Assembly (NCBI GenBank): GCA_963843315.1
Contig: CAWJJU010000004.1
Coordinates: forward strand, 146,494-210,493
DNA length: 64,000 nt
From: JAWVFM01 sp963843315
GTDB lineage: Bacteria > Actinomycetota > Thermoleophilia > Solirubrobacterales > 70-9
Direction: 5' to 3'
The stretch's first letter is position 1, and every line of letters starts with the position of its first letter. The notes beneath the pieces were generated by a model. That model was given only the letters and a program-made list of their open reading frames with translations, was not told where the DNA came from and did no database searches. Both the position numbers and the translations under genes were made by a program. Positions 50,195 through 59,420 of this stretch are shown in pieces.

Positions 50195-51339
50195 CTGCCG
50201 CCCTCGCCGTCGGTCGCGCGGATCACGGCCGCCTCCTCGGTGATGTCGATCGCCACCGGGCACCAGGTGATGCAGCGCCCGCAGCCGACGCAGCCCGAGG
50301 TCCCGAACTGGTCCCACCAGGTCGCGAGCTTGTGGGTCATCCACTGGCGGTATCGCGATCGCGCCGACGAGCGGACGCTGCCGCCGTGGACGTGCGAGAA
50401 GTCCCAGGTGAAGCACGAGTCCCATTCGCGCACGCGCTCGGCCTCCTCGCCGGCGAGGTCCGTGGTGTCCTCGACGGTGGTGCAGAAGCACGTCGGGCAC
50501 ACCATGGTGCAGTTGCCGCAGCTCAGGCAGCGCTCGGAGACCTCGTCCCAGCGGGGGTGCTCGAGGTTGCGATACAGAAGCTCCTTGAGGCCCTCCGTCT
50601 CGAGCTCGCGTCCCATCGAGGCGGCGGTGCGCTCGCTCACCTCGATCGCGTCGCGCTCGTCCCGCTCGATCGCGTCGCGGCCGGGGACCGCGGCCAGGAC
50701 CTCCTCGCCCACCTGGCTGTCGGCTTCGGCCACGAAGCGGTGGCCGTCGGCATCGATCACCTCGGTGAGCGCGACGTCGAAGCCTCCCTCGGCCCGCGGC
50801 CCGGAGTTCATCGACGCGCAAAAGCAGGTTCCGCCGGCGACGGCGCACTGGACGGCGACCGTGAAGATGCCCTCGCGCCGGGCGACGTAGTGCGGGTCCG
50901 GGTACGCGCCGCCCGCCAGCACGCCGTCCTGGATGGCGATCGCGTGGAGCTCGCACGAGCGCACGCCGATGAAGGCGAGCGGCTCGCTTGCCGGCTCTTC
51001 CTCGGAGACGTCGAGGTCGCCGTCCGCCTCGCGGCGCACCTTGACGAGCCGCAGCTCGGGCGGGTGCAGGTAGCGCTTCCACGAGTGCGGGCCGACCGCG
51101 TAGCCGAAGAGGGCGTCGTCGTCGCGCTGCTCGAGCCGGTACGTGCCGCCGTCCTGGGCATCGGTCACGCCTCGCGGAAGGTCGGCGGTGGAGCGGATCC
51201 GGTCGTAGACGATCGCCCCGTCGCGCACCGTGGGGCCGACGAGTCCGTAGCCACGGCGCACGAGCTCAGCGAGCAGCACGTCGAGTCCCTCGACGTCCAG
51301 CACTTTGATCGTCCTCGATTCCACGCCCTTCGCCAGCAT
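50191..51339 (-). CDS. hyhB: Hydrogenase 4Fe-4S electron-transfer subunit (HyhB-like)
   Basis: 382 residues. The N-terminal 220 residues match the sulfhydrogenase beta subunit (VLDVEGLDVLLAELVRRGY, LAFIGVRSCELHAIAIQDG, GGTCFCASMNSG). The C-terminal part has two [4Fe-4S] motifs: CLSCGNCTMVCPTCFCTT near 292 and CVGCGRCITWCPVAIDITEE near 355. It mediates electron flow from the small subunit to the reductase. First gene of the operon. The region upstream holds an imperfect dyad and the divergent DUF779 gene. Confidence 0.92.
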   Translation of the reverse strand: MLAKGVESRTIKVLDVEGLDVLLAELVRRGYGLVGPTVRDGAIVYDRIRSTADLPRGVTDAQDGGTYRLEQRDDDALFGYAVGPHSWKRYLHPPELRLVKVRREADGDLDVSEEEPASEPLAFIGVRSCELHAIAIQDGVLAGGAYPDPHYVARREGIFTVAVQCAVAGGTCFCASMNSGPRAEGGFDVALTEVIDADGHRFVAEADSQVGEEVLAAVPGRDAIERDERDAIEVSERTAASMGRELETEGLKELLYRNLEHPRWDEVSERCLSCGNCTMVCPTCFCTTVEDTTDLAGEEAERVREWDSCFTWDFSHVHGGSVRSSARSRYRQWMTHKLATWWDQFGTSGCVGCGRCITWCPVAIDITEEAAVIRATDGEGGR

Positions 51340-51340
51340 A

Positions 51341-51394
51341 TGCCCGCCGAGGGGAGTTGGGGCTCCGTAGTCTTCCGCCCCACCTCTGCGGGCA
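51341..51394. promoter_or_regulatory. Long imperfect dyad upstream of the hydrogenase operon
   Basis: TGCCCGC (51341-51347) and GCGGGCA (51388-51394) are complementary. Within them GAGG/CCTC and TGGGGC/GCCCCA (51358-51363, 51377-51382) continue the stem around a 13-base loop. It begins one base before the hyhB start codon, between it and the divergent DUF779 gene, so it may be an operator or an RNA hairpin in the DUF779 leader. Confidence 0.45.
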
Positions 51395-51437
51395 TGTTCC
51401 GATGGAGCGAAAGCGCTGTCGTGGCAGGTTTCTAGGC

Positions 51438-51791
51438 ATGACAGGAGGAAGCGCGACAGCCGACCGCACGCAGGCAGCGTTGGGCGCCACTTCTGAGGCC
51501 CTGGATCTGATCGAGCGCCTCAAGGCCGACTTCGGGCCTCTTGCCCTGGTGCAGCTTGGAGGCTTCGACGACGAGGGCAGGACGCTTTGCCTGACGCGCG
51601 GCGAGGTCCTCGAGAGCGAGACGGACCTCAAGCTGGGCGCCATCGCGGGCACGCCGTTCCTGCTCGACAGCGGGCAGTACCGGACGTGCGGCTCGCCAGC
51701 TCTCACCCTCGACGTCGAACCCGGATCGGGCGGCTTCTCGCTCGAAGGCAGGGAGGGGGTGCGTTTCGTGGTCCGAGTTGGAACCGACTGA
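51438..51791 (+). CDS. DUF779 domain protein
   Basis: 117 residues from ATG 51438. ALVQLGGFDDEGRTLCLTRG aligns with the DUF779 opening, where most members have two adjacent Cys (GGCCDGS) but this one has Phe-Asp. LKLGAIAGTPFLLDSGQY, TLDVEPGSGGFSLEGREG and VRFVVRVG complete the family pattern. In other bacteria DUF779 genes lie next to aldehyde dehydrogenases; here the neighbour is a hydrogenase. An upstream in-frame start at 51357 would overlap the dyad. Function unknown. Confidence 0.75.
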   Translation: MTGGSATADRTQAALGATSEALDLIERLKADFGPLALVQLGGFDDEGRTLCLTRGEVLESETDLKLGAIAGTPFLLDSGQYRTCGSPALTLDVEPGSGGFSLEGREGVRFVVRVGTD

Positions 51792-51801
51792 AGGGTCAGC
51801 G

Positions 51802-51996
51802 ATGCGCACCGTCACCCTCACCCAGGCATCCTCAAACGCTTCTCCCCCTGACCCGCCTCGCCGCTCCCGGCAGAGCAAGCGCCTCGACCCTGACGCCGGC
51901 TCTCAGGCTCGAAAGGCAAACTCGCTCCGTGAAGACTTCAAGCGCCTGCGGGCGATGATGCACGGGCGCCGCGGCTTCCCCCGCCAGGCCCGGTAG
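51802..51996 (+). CDS. Possible small basic protein
   Basis: 64 residues from ATG 51802, 10 bases after DUF779 and on the same strand. N-terminal MRTVTLTQASSNASPPDPPR and a helical C-terminus (SLREDFKRLRAMMHGRRGFP) rich in Arg. No family. Listed because it is close, coherent and has a helix-like C-terminus, but a chance frame is possible. Confidence 0.35.
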   Translation: MRTVTLTQASSNASPPDPPRRSRQSKRLDPDAGSQARKANSLREDFKRLRAMMHGRRGFPRQAR

Positions 51997-52067
51997 CCCT
52001 CGGCCCTGCGCCGCCCCCGCTCAGCGCGGTCCAATTCGCATCCCGGCGAGTAGGCTCGTGCGGATCC

Positions 52068-52691
52068 ATGGATGGGGAGCGCACACCCTGGGCAATCAGC
52101 GGAACCTACCTGGAGGTCTGCAACTGCGAGGTGATCTGCCCCTGCCGGCGAATCGACGGCGTCGCGGGCGGCCGCTCGACCTACGGGGAGTGCCTCGGCG
52201 CGCTGTCCTGGCGGATCGAAGCGGGCAGCGCCGGCGACGTCGACCTCTCGGGTCTCCAGGTGGTCCTCGCCACGCGCTATCACGACGACGAGCCGGGCTC
52301 ACCCTGGTCCTTCCACATGTACCTGGACGAGCGCGGCAGCGACGAGCAGCGCACGGCCCTGGAGGACATCTACACGGGCAGGCTCGGGGGCACCCCGCAC
52401 CAGCAGTTCCCCTGGGCGTGGAAGGAGAGCAGCCTCCTGGGCGTGCACAGCGTCGGAATCGAGATCGACCACACCCCGGGCAGGGGCTGGTTTCGCGCCG
52501 GCGGAGAGGTCACCGTGAAGGTCAGGGCTCCCGTCGATGACCCGGCGACCGTCACCTGCGTCATTCCCGGGCACCATCGCAGCGGCCGCGAGGTGCACTC
52601 GGAGCTGATCGAGGTCGCCGCCGGCGAGCTCGCGTTCGAGTTCACCGACCGCTGCGGCTACGAGACGACGTTCGACTACTCGTCCGGCTAG
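52068..52691 (+). CDS. DUF1326 domain protein
   Basis: 207 residues. AISGTYLEVCNCEVICPCRR at the N-terminus gives the CNCxxxCPC signature, a likely metal-binding site. WSFHMYLDERGSDEQRTALE, IYTGRLGGTPHQQFPWAWK and HSVGIEIDHTPGRGWFRAG complete the domain. The end FTDRCGYETTFDYSSG is also typical. A TAGGCT box lies 11 nt before the ATG. DUF1326 genes are often found beside DUF2182 genes, as here (52875-53777, convergent). Function unknown; the Cys pattern suggests copper or zinc. Confidence 0.8.
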   Translation: MDGERTPWAISGTYLEVCNCEVICPCRRIDGVAGGRSTYGECLGALSWRIEAGSAGDVDLSGLQVVLATRYHDDEPGSPWSFHMYLDERGSDEQRTALEDIYTGRLGGTPHQQFPWAWKESSLLGVHSVGIEIDHTPGRGWFRAGGEVTVKVRAPVDDPATVTCVIPGHHRSGREVHSELIEVAAGELAFEFTDRCGYETTFDYSSG

Positions 52692-52760
52692 ATGATTGAT
52701 TCCGAATTCGCGTGCGTGCGGGGGCGCACGGGACCGAGCCGGGCGTGGGAAGAGGGCGAA

Positions 52761-52782
52761 GCCTGTACCGGTGGGTACAGGC
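52761..52782. terminator. Hairpin between convergent DUF1326 and DUF2182 genes
   Basis: GCCTGTACC (52761-52769) pairs perfectly with GGTACAGGC (52774-52782) around GGTG. No T-run. Lies in the 183-base gap and could end either transcript. The rest of the gap shows nothing convincing. Confidence 0.45.
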
Positions 52783-52874
52783 GAGTCCCGATGACCGCGA
52801 TCCGGCGACGGTATCCGTGCGTCATCCGTGCGTGCGGGTATTTGGGATCAGTCATCTAGGCCCGGCGGCCGCCC

Positions 52875-53777
52875 TCAGTGCATCGAGCCGCGGTGCATCG
52901 CCCCACCGTTCATCGCGCCGCTGCCCGCGGAGCCCCCGGTCATGGAGCCGCCGTCCATCGCCTGCATCGCCCGCATCGCCTCCGGCGAGCCGGGAACGGT
53001 GAGGCCGGGAACATTTGCGGGCGTGATCAAAACCAAAAGGCCGAGCACCAGAAGCACGGTTGCGACGCCGTACGTGGCGATCCTCTCCCACGGCAGCAGC
53101 TTCTCGACGGCGATCAGCGCTGCGAGCAACGCCATCCAGCCGATGCTCATGACGCCAAGCGCAAAGAGGGCCGACATCAATGCCCAGCAGCAGCCGACGC
53201 ACCAGCCGCCGTGGACCACGCCGGCGCGCAGGCTTCCCCACAGTCCCGCCCGCGAGTACTTCATCAGGAACATCAGCGGGCTTCGGCAGTAGTGGACACA
53301 GGTGTCCTTCAGGGGCGTCAGCTGGTAGATCGCCGCGCCGAGAACGATGCCGCCGGCAAGGTAAGGGCCCCCGTTGTCCCACGCGAAGACGTCGCCCGTC
53401 ACCGCCCGGCCGAGCTTGAAGATCCCGTAGCCCACCAGGCCCGCCGCCGCCCACGAAACGAGATAACCGGCGACGAAGAGCGGAGTCACGGCCAGCTCAG
53501 CCACCCGCCCTCTGCCCTCGATGCCACGCTGCATCCGCGCGTGCATCACCACCATCGGCGCGATGGAGGGGAACATCATCGCGGCCATCATCACCACCCA
53601 GACGCCGATGAAGAACCCGAGGCTCCCCGGGTCGGTTCCAGGGCCGGCATCCATGCCGGACATCTGATCTCCGGTGAAGGCCCACGCGAGGACGGTGAGC
53701 ACCACGAGCAGGGCGATCAGCCCGAGCTGGATCAGGCCTGGAAGCGGGGGCGCCCGGCGGATCGCGGCGGATTCCAT
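52875..53777 (-). CDS. DUF2182 integral membrane protein with Met/His-rich tail
   Basis: 300 residues, about seven membrane helices. Signature WVVMMAAMMFPSIAPMVVMH near 58-77 and LTPLKDTCVHYCRSPLMFLM near 155, then VVHGGWCVGCCWALMSALF near 190. These Met, Cys and His clusters are those of DUF2182, thought to be a metal-binding membrane protein family. The last 30 residues are a flexible tail (AMQAMDGGSMTGGSAGSG, then AMNGGAMHRGSMH) in which Met and His recur, as in copper-handling proteins. It lies 38 bases after a DUF1326-like gene on the same strand. Confidence 0.8.
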   Translation of the reverse strand: MESAAIRRAPPLPGLIQLGLIALLVVLTVLAWAFTGDQMSGMDAGPGTDPGSLGFFIGVWVVMMAAMMFPSIAPMVVMHARMQRGIEGRGRVAELAVTPLFVAGYLVSWAAAGLVGYGIFKLGRAVTGDVFAWDNGGPYLAGGIVLGAAIYQLTPLKDTCVHYCRSPLMFLMKYSRAGLWGSLRAGVVHGGWCVGCCWALMSALFALGVMSIGWMALLAALIAVEKLLPWERIATYGVATVLLVLGLLVLITPANVPGLTVPGSPEAMRAMQAMDGGSMTGGSAGSGAMNGGAMHRGSMH

Positions 53778-53815
53778 CTACGCCTTTCTAGCGATGTTCC
53801 TGAGCGGGCGACGCC

Positions 53816-54104
53816 TCAGGCTGCCCAGGCGAACTCGGAGCGCGAGAAGGCCGACTTCGCCTCGTACTGGATGCCGAAGGCGTTGACGCTCGACCGCGTG
53901 GCGCGCGACACGGTCAGGTCCGGGCCCGACGAGCCACGTCCTCGATCTCGAAGTCGATCTCCTCGCCGACGCGAATCGAGTGCTTGAGGCTGTCCTCGGC
54001 GACCTCGATCGGCAGTCGCTCGACGCCGCGAACGATGCCGTGCACGGGCAGACGACATCGCACGAGCACGTCTCGAAATACGACCCGCTCAACTTCCAGG
54101 ACAT
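53816..54104 (-). pseudogene. DUF1326-like gene with internal deletion and frame breaks
   Basis: From ATG 54104, with GGAGG just upstream, the frame gives MSWKLSGSYFETCSCDVVCP then CTASFA, the DUF1326 N-terminus. Within 30 residues the sense moves to a second frame (VERLPIEVAEDSLKHSIRVG, EEIDFEIEDV) and then a third (PDLTVSRATRSSVNAFGIQY, SAFSRSEFAWAA, stop 53816). These are recognisable parts of a DUF1326 protein, but about 100 central residues are absent. Either an old deletion or an assembly collapse. DUF2182 follows on the same strand, so the two were probably an operon. Confidence 0.65.
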
Positions 54105-54213
54105 CGTGACCTCCTCCAACTCGAAGACCCTTGGAGCGACTGTAGCCCTGCCCATCGAGCCTGTCAAGGCCGGCGTCCAGGATCGCCGAACCCGCTCTAA
54201 CATCGCGCCTTCA

Positions 54214-54285
54214 GGGCGCGTAGCTCAGTGGGAGAGCGCTCGCTTCACACGCGAGAGGTCGCTGGTTCGAAACCAGCCGCGCCCA
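54214..54285 (+). tRNA. tRNA-Val (CAC)
   Basis: Acceptor stem GGGCGCG (54214-54220) pairs with CGCGCCC (54278-54284), discriminator A. D-arm GCTCAGTGGGAGAGC, anticodon loop CTTCACACG with anticodon CAC, and TTCGAAA T-loop. No CCA is encoded. Confidence 0.93.
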
Positions 54286-54474
54286 TGGCTTGAACAAGCC
54301 AACCGGACGCCGACGGGAGCGGTCAGAGGCGCGCTAGCGACCAGACCTCCGAACACTTCCGAACATCTGATGATCGCTCGTTTGCGACGTGTGCGCGCAC
54401 CTCGAGCGTCAGCCGCGACAAGCGCGTCGGCAAGCGGCCGGGGCGCGGTGGTCACGCACCGCCTTGGCAAGGCT

Positions 54475-56384
54475 CTAGGAAGCCTCAATCGGCGCTGGAC
54501 GTCCAAGGTGGAAGCCTTGCGCAAAGTCAACGCCAGTACTCCTTGAGAAGGGCCAGCGTTTCGGCGTCCTCGACGCCCTCGGCGATCGTCTGGTAGCCGA
54601 AGTCTTGGGCTAGTCCGACGATCGCCTTGACCAGGTGCTGGTTGGCGTTATTGGTCGTCAGGTCCCGCACGAACTCGATGTCGATCTTCAGACAGGTGAT
54701 GGGCAGGTTCTTCAGGTACGTGAAGGTTCCGAACCCCGTGCCGAAGTCGTCGAGCGCCACGCCGCAGCCGATCTCGCTCAAGCCACGCGCGAACGCTTGC
54801 CCCGCCTCAGCGTTCTCCATCAGGGCCGTCTCGGTGATCTCGAAGACGATGTTCGATGGGTCGGCGTGCGCATTGCGCAGCTCCCGCTCGATCAGAGGAA
54901 GCAGATCCAGGTTGCCGATGGACTCCGCCGAGAGGTTTGCTTCAAGGCGCTGACCGGTGGCAGCCAAGCCGACCGCCTGGCGGATGACCCAGCGATCGAT
55001 CTCACCGATCAGTCCATACTTCTCTGCCACCGGAAGGAAGCTCCCGGGCGGGACGATCTCGCCGCCTTGGCTGACCATTCGCAGCAGCAGCTCCTGGCTC
55101 GGCCGGCCACCCGCCAGGGGAACGATCGGCTGCGAGTACAGCACCATCCTGTCTTCATCGAGCGCATCCCTGACCCGACCTACCCAGGCGAGGGTGTCCA
55201 ACTCATGCTTGACCCGGTCCTCCTCGGCCCGCTCCGCGCTGATGTCGCGAAACACGACGACGACGCCACTGACCCTCGTCCGGTCCAGCAGAGGTGCGGC
55301 TGAATAGGCGACCGGACAGATCGTGCCGTCCTTGCGCGTAAAGTCGTCACGGGCCATGCGAACGGGCCGGCCGTCTGTCCTGACCTTCAGTAGCTCGCAG
55401 TCCTCGTGTGGCCGCAGCGACCCGTCCGCATGCTGGAAATGGATGGCGGAGTGCATGTCCTTCCCCTGTAGTTCCTCTTCGCCCCAGCCGAGCATCTTTG
55501 AGGCCGCGGAGTTCATGAACACCAGGTGGCCTTCGCCATCGAGGGTGTAGAGCCCCTCCACCATGGTGTCCATCACGGCTGAGCGAAAGTGCTCGGCCTC
55601 CTTGCGCTCGGTGATGTCGACCACGATCACCCCGATCCCGATCACTTCCTCCTGCAGGCGGACCGGGTAGAGGCTCGTCAGCCAGGTGTGAACGCGATCC
55701 GGATCGCCGCGTAGTGCGCCGGATGTCTCGCGGTTGACCACCGCCTCGCCGGTTTCCAGCACCCGCCGGTAGACGGGTTCGAGCTCCGGCCACAGACTCG
55801 GGAATCATCTCGGGGACGAGTCGACCGACCTGCTCCTCTGCGGGGATGCCGCTGGTCGCAGCCAGCGCCTCGTTGATGCGGACTTGGCGGAACTCGCGAT
55901 CGACGAAGCCGCATCCCACAGGCGCGGTTGCCAGCAGCGTTTCCAGCAAGGCCAGCGACTCAGCAGTCTGACGCTGGGAGGCTCGGAGGCTCTCCTCCAG
56001 CCGGCGCTGCTCCTCGACGTCTGTGACCGTCCCTATCCACCTGACGACCCGACGGTCCGCGTTCCGCACGGGCGTCGCCCGCACCTCGTTTCGCCGATAT
56101 TCCCCGTCGTGGCGGCGGACCCTGCACTCGGTGGTGTACGAAGCCTCGCGTCCGACCAACTCGCGCCACGAGCGCTCAGCTCGGTTACGGTCATCAGGAT
56201 GGATCAGCTGGAGCCAGTCCCAGCCGGTGTTCGCCTCGCGTGGCATCCCGGTGTACTGCGATCCTCGTTCGTTGAAGTATTCCGTCGCGCCGTCGGGGTC
56301 GGCCATCCATACGATCTGCGGAATCGACTCCGCGATCAGCCTGAAGTCGACGTCATCCGGCGCCGGTTCCGTTTCGTCACCCAT
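54475..56384 (-). CDS. PAS-PAS-PAS-EAL c-di-GMP phosphodiesterase (two frame breaks)
   Basis: From ATG 56384: PAS domain 1 (LIAESIPQIVWMADPDGATE), PAS 2 (LLETLLATAPVGCGFVDREF) and, after a frame change near 55798, PAS 3 (FRSAVMDTMVEGLYTLDGEG). An EAL domain follows with MVLYSQPIVPLAGGRPSQEL (the E-x-L is degenerate: QELLLRM), FEITETALMENAE, ALDDFGTGFGTFTYL and IKAIVGLAQDFGYQTIAEG-like (KAIVGLAQDFGYQTIAEG). A one-base insertion near 54540 creates a false stop at 54527. Without it the protein ends YGVDFAQGFHLGRPAPIEAS at 54475. No GGDEF is present. Probably degrades c-di-GMP under PAS control. Confidence 0.82.
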
Positions 56385-56436
56385 GCAGCTGCAAGCGTGC
56401 GGCAGGGGCTCCGTGATCGCATCTGTGTCCCCCTAG

Positions 56437-59244
56437 TCAAATCCCTAGCCGGCCGCTGACCATGGCCAGGGAACGGCGAAGCTCAGTCGGGTGCTCCCGC
56501 GTCAGGTACTCTCGGCTTTCGTCGCGGTGGAACGCCCCCTCGAGCTGGTGGCGCGAGCTGATGCCCAGCTTCGTGAAGACTTTGTGGAGGTGGTACTCGA
56601 CTGTGCGCGCGCTGATGAACAGCCGGGCTCCAATCTCCGCGTTGGACAGGCCATCGCGAGCCAGCCGCGCCACCCGGGCCTCCTGCGGAGTCAGATCGTC
56701 CCGCGTCTCCGACCGTGCGTTTGCGTGCGTGCTCCCCCGTAGCCAGCAGCTCGTTCGCCGCGCGCTCCGCGAACGCCTCGATCCCCATCGCCGAGAGCAT
56801 CTCTTGGGCGATGCGCAGCTGGTCTCGCGCCTCCAGCCGTCGACGCTCGCGGCGCAGCCACTCGCCGTAGAGCAGGTGGGTCCGGGCCAGCTCGGCACGC
56901 ACCCGGGTTCGGCCGAGCCGATCGATCGCCTGGCGGTACAGACCCTCGGCGATCTCACCTTCGCTCAGCAGCGCTCTTGAGCGCGCCTCGATCCCCAGCG
57001 CCCAATCGGTGCCGCTGGCTTGCGTGATCTCCGAGAGCCGCTCGAGTGCCTTTGCCGCCAGCTCCGGCTTACCGCTGCGGACCCCTGCCACGATCAGCTC
57101 GACCAGACCCCAGTTGTAGAACCACAAGTCCTCCGTATGCTCGGTGGCCCGCTCGGCCGCGGTGAGCGCGTCCTCGTAGCGACCGAGGCCGTTGTAGAGC
57201 ATCGCGCGCGCCCACTCGGTGGCGGACAGTGCGTAGGCCTCCCCCCGAGACCGCACCTCCTTGGATATCGTCTCGATCAGCTCGGTGGCCTCGGTTTCTC
57301 GGCCTCGCCAGGCGGCGAGTATCAACGCACCGTAAGGCGGGACCTGACTCCCGGTCGCCTCGCTGACCGCATCGACCTCCTCGGTCAAAGCTGCGGCGGT
57401 TGCCAGCTCGCCGGCGAACGTGTGGGCGGCGATGCGACCGTTGAGCGCCATCGGAAGCAGTGGGAGCACGCCGGTGTCGCGGGTGAGCTGGAGCCAACGA
57501 GTCGCCACCACCTCCCACATATGGTCGTCCCACAGATTCACGGCAGCCTGTATCGCGACCCAAAGCCAGTGGAGCGCTTCCTCGCCTGAGCTGTCCTCGC
57601 TCGCAAAGGCCGCCAGCGCCCGCTTCAGCATCGGCGCGCTTCCGGCGTACCCCTTGATGAACCGCGTCGCCAAACCGCCGAGGAGGAGGTCGGGGACACG
57701 CGGTGGATGGGGCTGCGGCGCGGCCAACGCGGCCTTCGCAACCTCCACCAACCCCACCGGCTGCTGGCCAAACGCCCAGATAGAACGCCGCTGACAGCGC
57801 CTCCAGATAGGTCGCCTGCGCCGAGCTCAGGTCAAGAGGCTCGAGGCGCCTAGCGGCCCGGAGCAGCAGCGCCGGACCCTCGCTTCCGCGGTTCTGCGTA
57901 TACGCGACCTCCGCCCGCAACATGTCCATCCGGGCGTGGCCGAGGTCATCGAGCGGCCCCGCCTCGGCTGTGAGCAGCAATTCCAGCGCCGCATCGGGCG
58001 CACCGGCGAGATGTTTGGCTCGCGCCGCCGCCAGCGCGCGCCGCGCACGCCGTGGCGGGTCGATCGTCAACTCGGAAGCCCGCTCGAGGAATGCGGCCTC
58101 CGCGGCCACCCCACCTCGGCGCTGGGCCCGGGCCGCCGACAGCTCGAGCTCGGCGGCGACCCCCTCGTCCGGGCCCACCGTCGCCTGGGCGCGGTGCCAG
58201 GCGCGCCGATCAGGATCGGCGTTTGGATCCGTCACGTCCGCCAGCACCCGGTGGACCTTCCGTCGGTCGTCGGCCGGCGCCACCCGATAGACCGCCGAGC
58301 GCACCAGAGGATGTCGGAACCGCACCCGGCCGTCGACGTCCAGGAGCCCGGACGCTCACGGCCGGCTCCAAAGCCTCGGCTCCGATCCCGAGCTCCTCCG
58401 CTGCGCGCCATAAGAGAGCTGGATCGCCGACCGGCTCCGCTGCTGCCGCCAGCACCAGCAGCTGGGTGTCCTTCGGCAGGGTCTCAAGGCGGCGCCCAAA
58501 GCTGTCTTCGATCCGGCCTGACAGCGGGAAGGTCCCCGGCGGCCCGTATCCACCCGCCAGCTGTGCGGAGGAGAGCTCCCGCGGCAGCTCGAGCAGCGCC
58601 AGCGGATTACCGCGTGCCTCGGCGATGAACCGCGCGCGCACGGCCTCGTCCATCGGACCGTGGACCGCCGAGGCATGGAGCTTGCGCGCATCAGCATCGC
58701 CCAGCCCGTGCACGACCAGCTGGGGCAGGCCTCTGAGCTCCTGGGTGGGCTCGCGTGCAGCCAACAAGAGCGCGACCGACTCCGCCAACAGCCGGCGGGC
58801 CACGAACGCCAGCGTCTGCCCAGACACCCGGTCCAACCATTGGGCGTCGTCGACCACACACAGCAGTGGCCGTTCGGTGGCGGCCTCTGCGAACAGGTTG
58901 AGGACCGCCAGGCCGACCAGGAAGCGATCTGGAGCGGTGCCTGTCTGCAGGCCAAACGCCGTATTGAGCGCATCTCGCTGAGGATTGGGAATGCGCTCGA
59001 GCAGATCCAGCAGCGGGGCACACAGCTGCTGAAGCGCACCGAACGCAAGCTCCATCTCCGACTCGACGCCGACAGCGCGCACCACCCAGAAATCTGTGGC
59101 CAACTCGATCGCATAATCCAGGAGAGCCGTCTTACCGATGCCCGGCTCGCCGCATACCACGAGCGCGCCGCTCCGTCCGGTGCGGGCCTCATCGAGTAGC
59201 CGGTCCAACACCTCGCATTCGCGCTTGCGGCCTTGCAACATCAT
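56437..59244 (-). CDS. LuxR-family regulator with AAA-type ATPase (three frame breaks)
   Basis: About 935 residues. The N-terminal ATPase has Walker A CGEPGIGKTALLDYA near 30 and Walker B LLCVVDDAQWLDR near 128, in the STAND/MalT-like order. A long helical (TPR-like) middle follows. The C-terminal helix-turn-helix is LTPQEARVARLARDGLSNAE plus IGARLFISARTVEYHLHKVF, the LuxR signature. The frame changes near 58345, 57770 and 56725 join four open segments whose sense continues across each break. Such regulators bind a ligand and ATP and then oligomerise on DNA. Target not evident; neighbours are the EAL protein and a divergent oxidoreductase. Confidence 0.82.
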
Positions 59245-59389
59245 CAGCTCGCGATCTCCGCTGCTCGCAAGCTTGTCATCCCTGCGAGTCGCTGCACAGT
59301 CGCCGACTTGACAACCGTCCGCACGGATCGCAAGGCGTTGGGCACGCTTCGTGCTTCATGGCCGGATGGGCTCGGCGTGTTGCGAGGGG

Positions 59390-59420
59390 TAGCCTGGGTG
59401 ACATGCCGGGGGCTTCGTGA
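59390..59420 (+). promoter_or_regulatory. Promoter box and five-codon leaderless reading frame before the oxidoreductase
   Basis: TAGCCT (59390-59395) is 7 nt before an ATG at 59403. From that ATG the frame reads Met-Pro-Gly-Ala-Ser-stop. Its TGA (59418-59420) overlaps the GTG start of the oxidoreductase gene (GTGA). A single-base indel here would instead fuse both frames into one longer N-terminus. Confidence 0.4.

Noticed and set aside
52692..52860. A 55-residue open frame starting directly after the DUF1326 stop.
   Set aside because: No ribosome-binding site beyond coupling, no motif, and it runs through a hairpin; more likely chance.
59308..59313. TTGACA that looks like a -35 box before the oxidoreductase gene.
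   Set aside because: No -10 box at 16-19 bases; the better promoter box is 77 bases further on.
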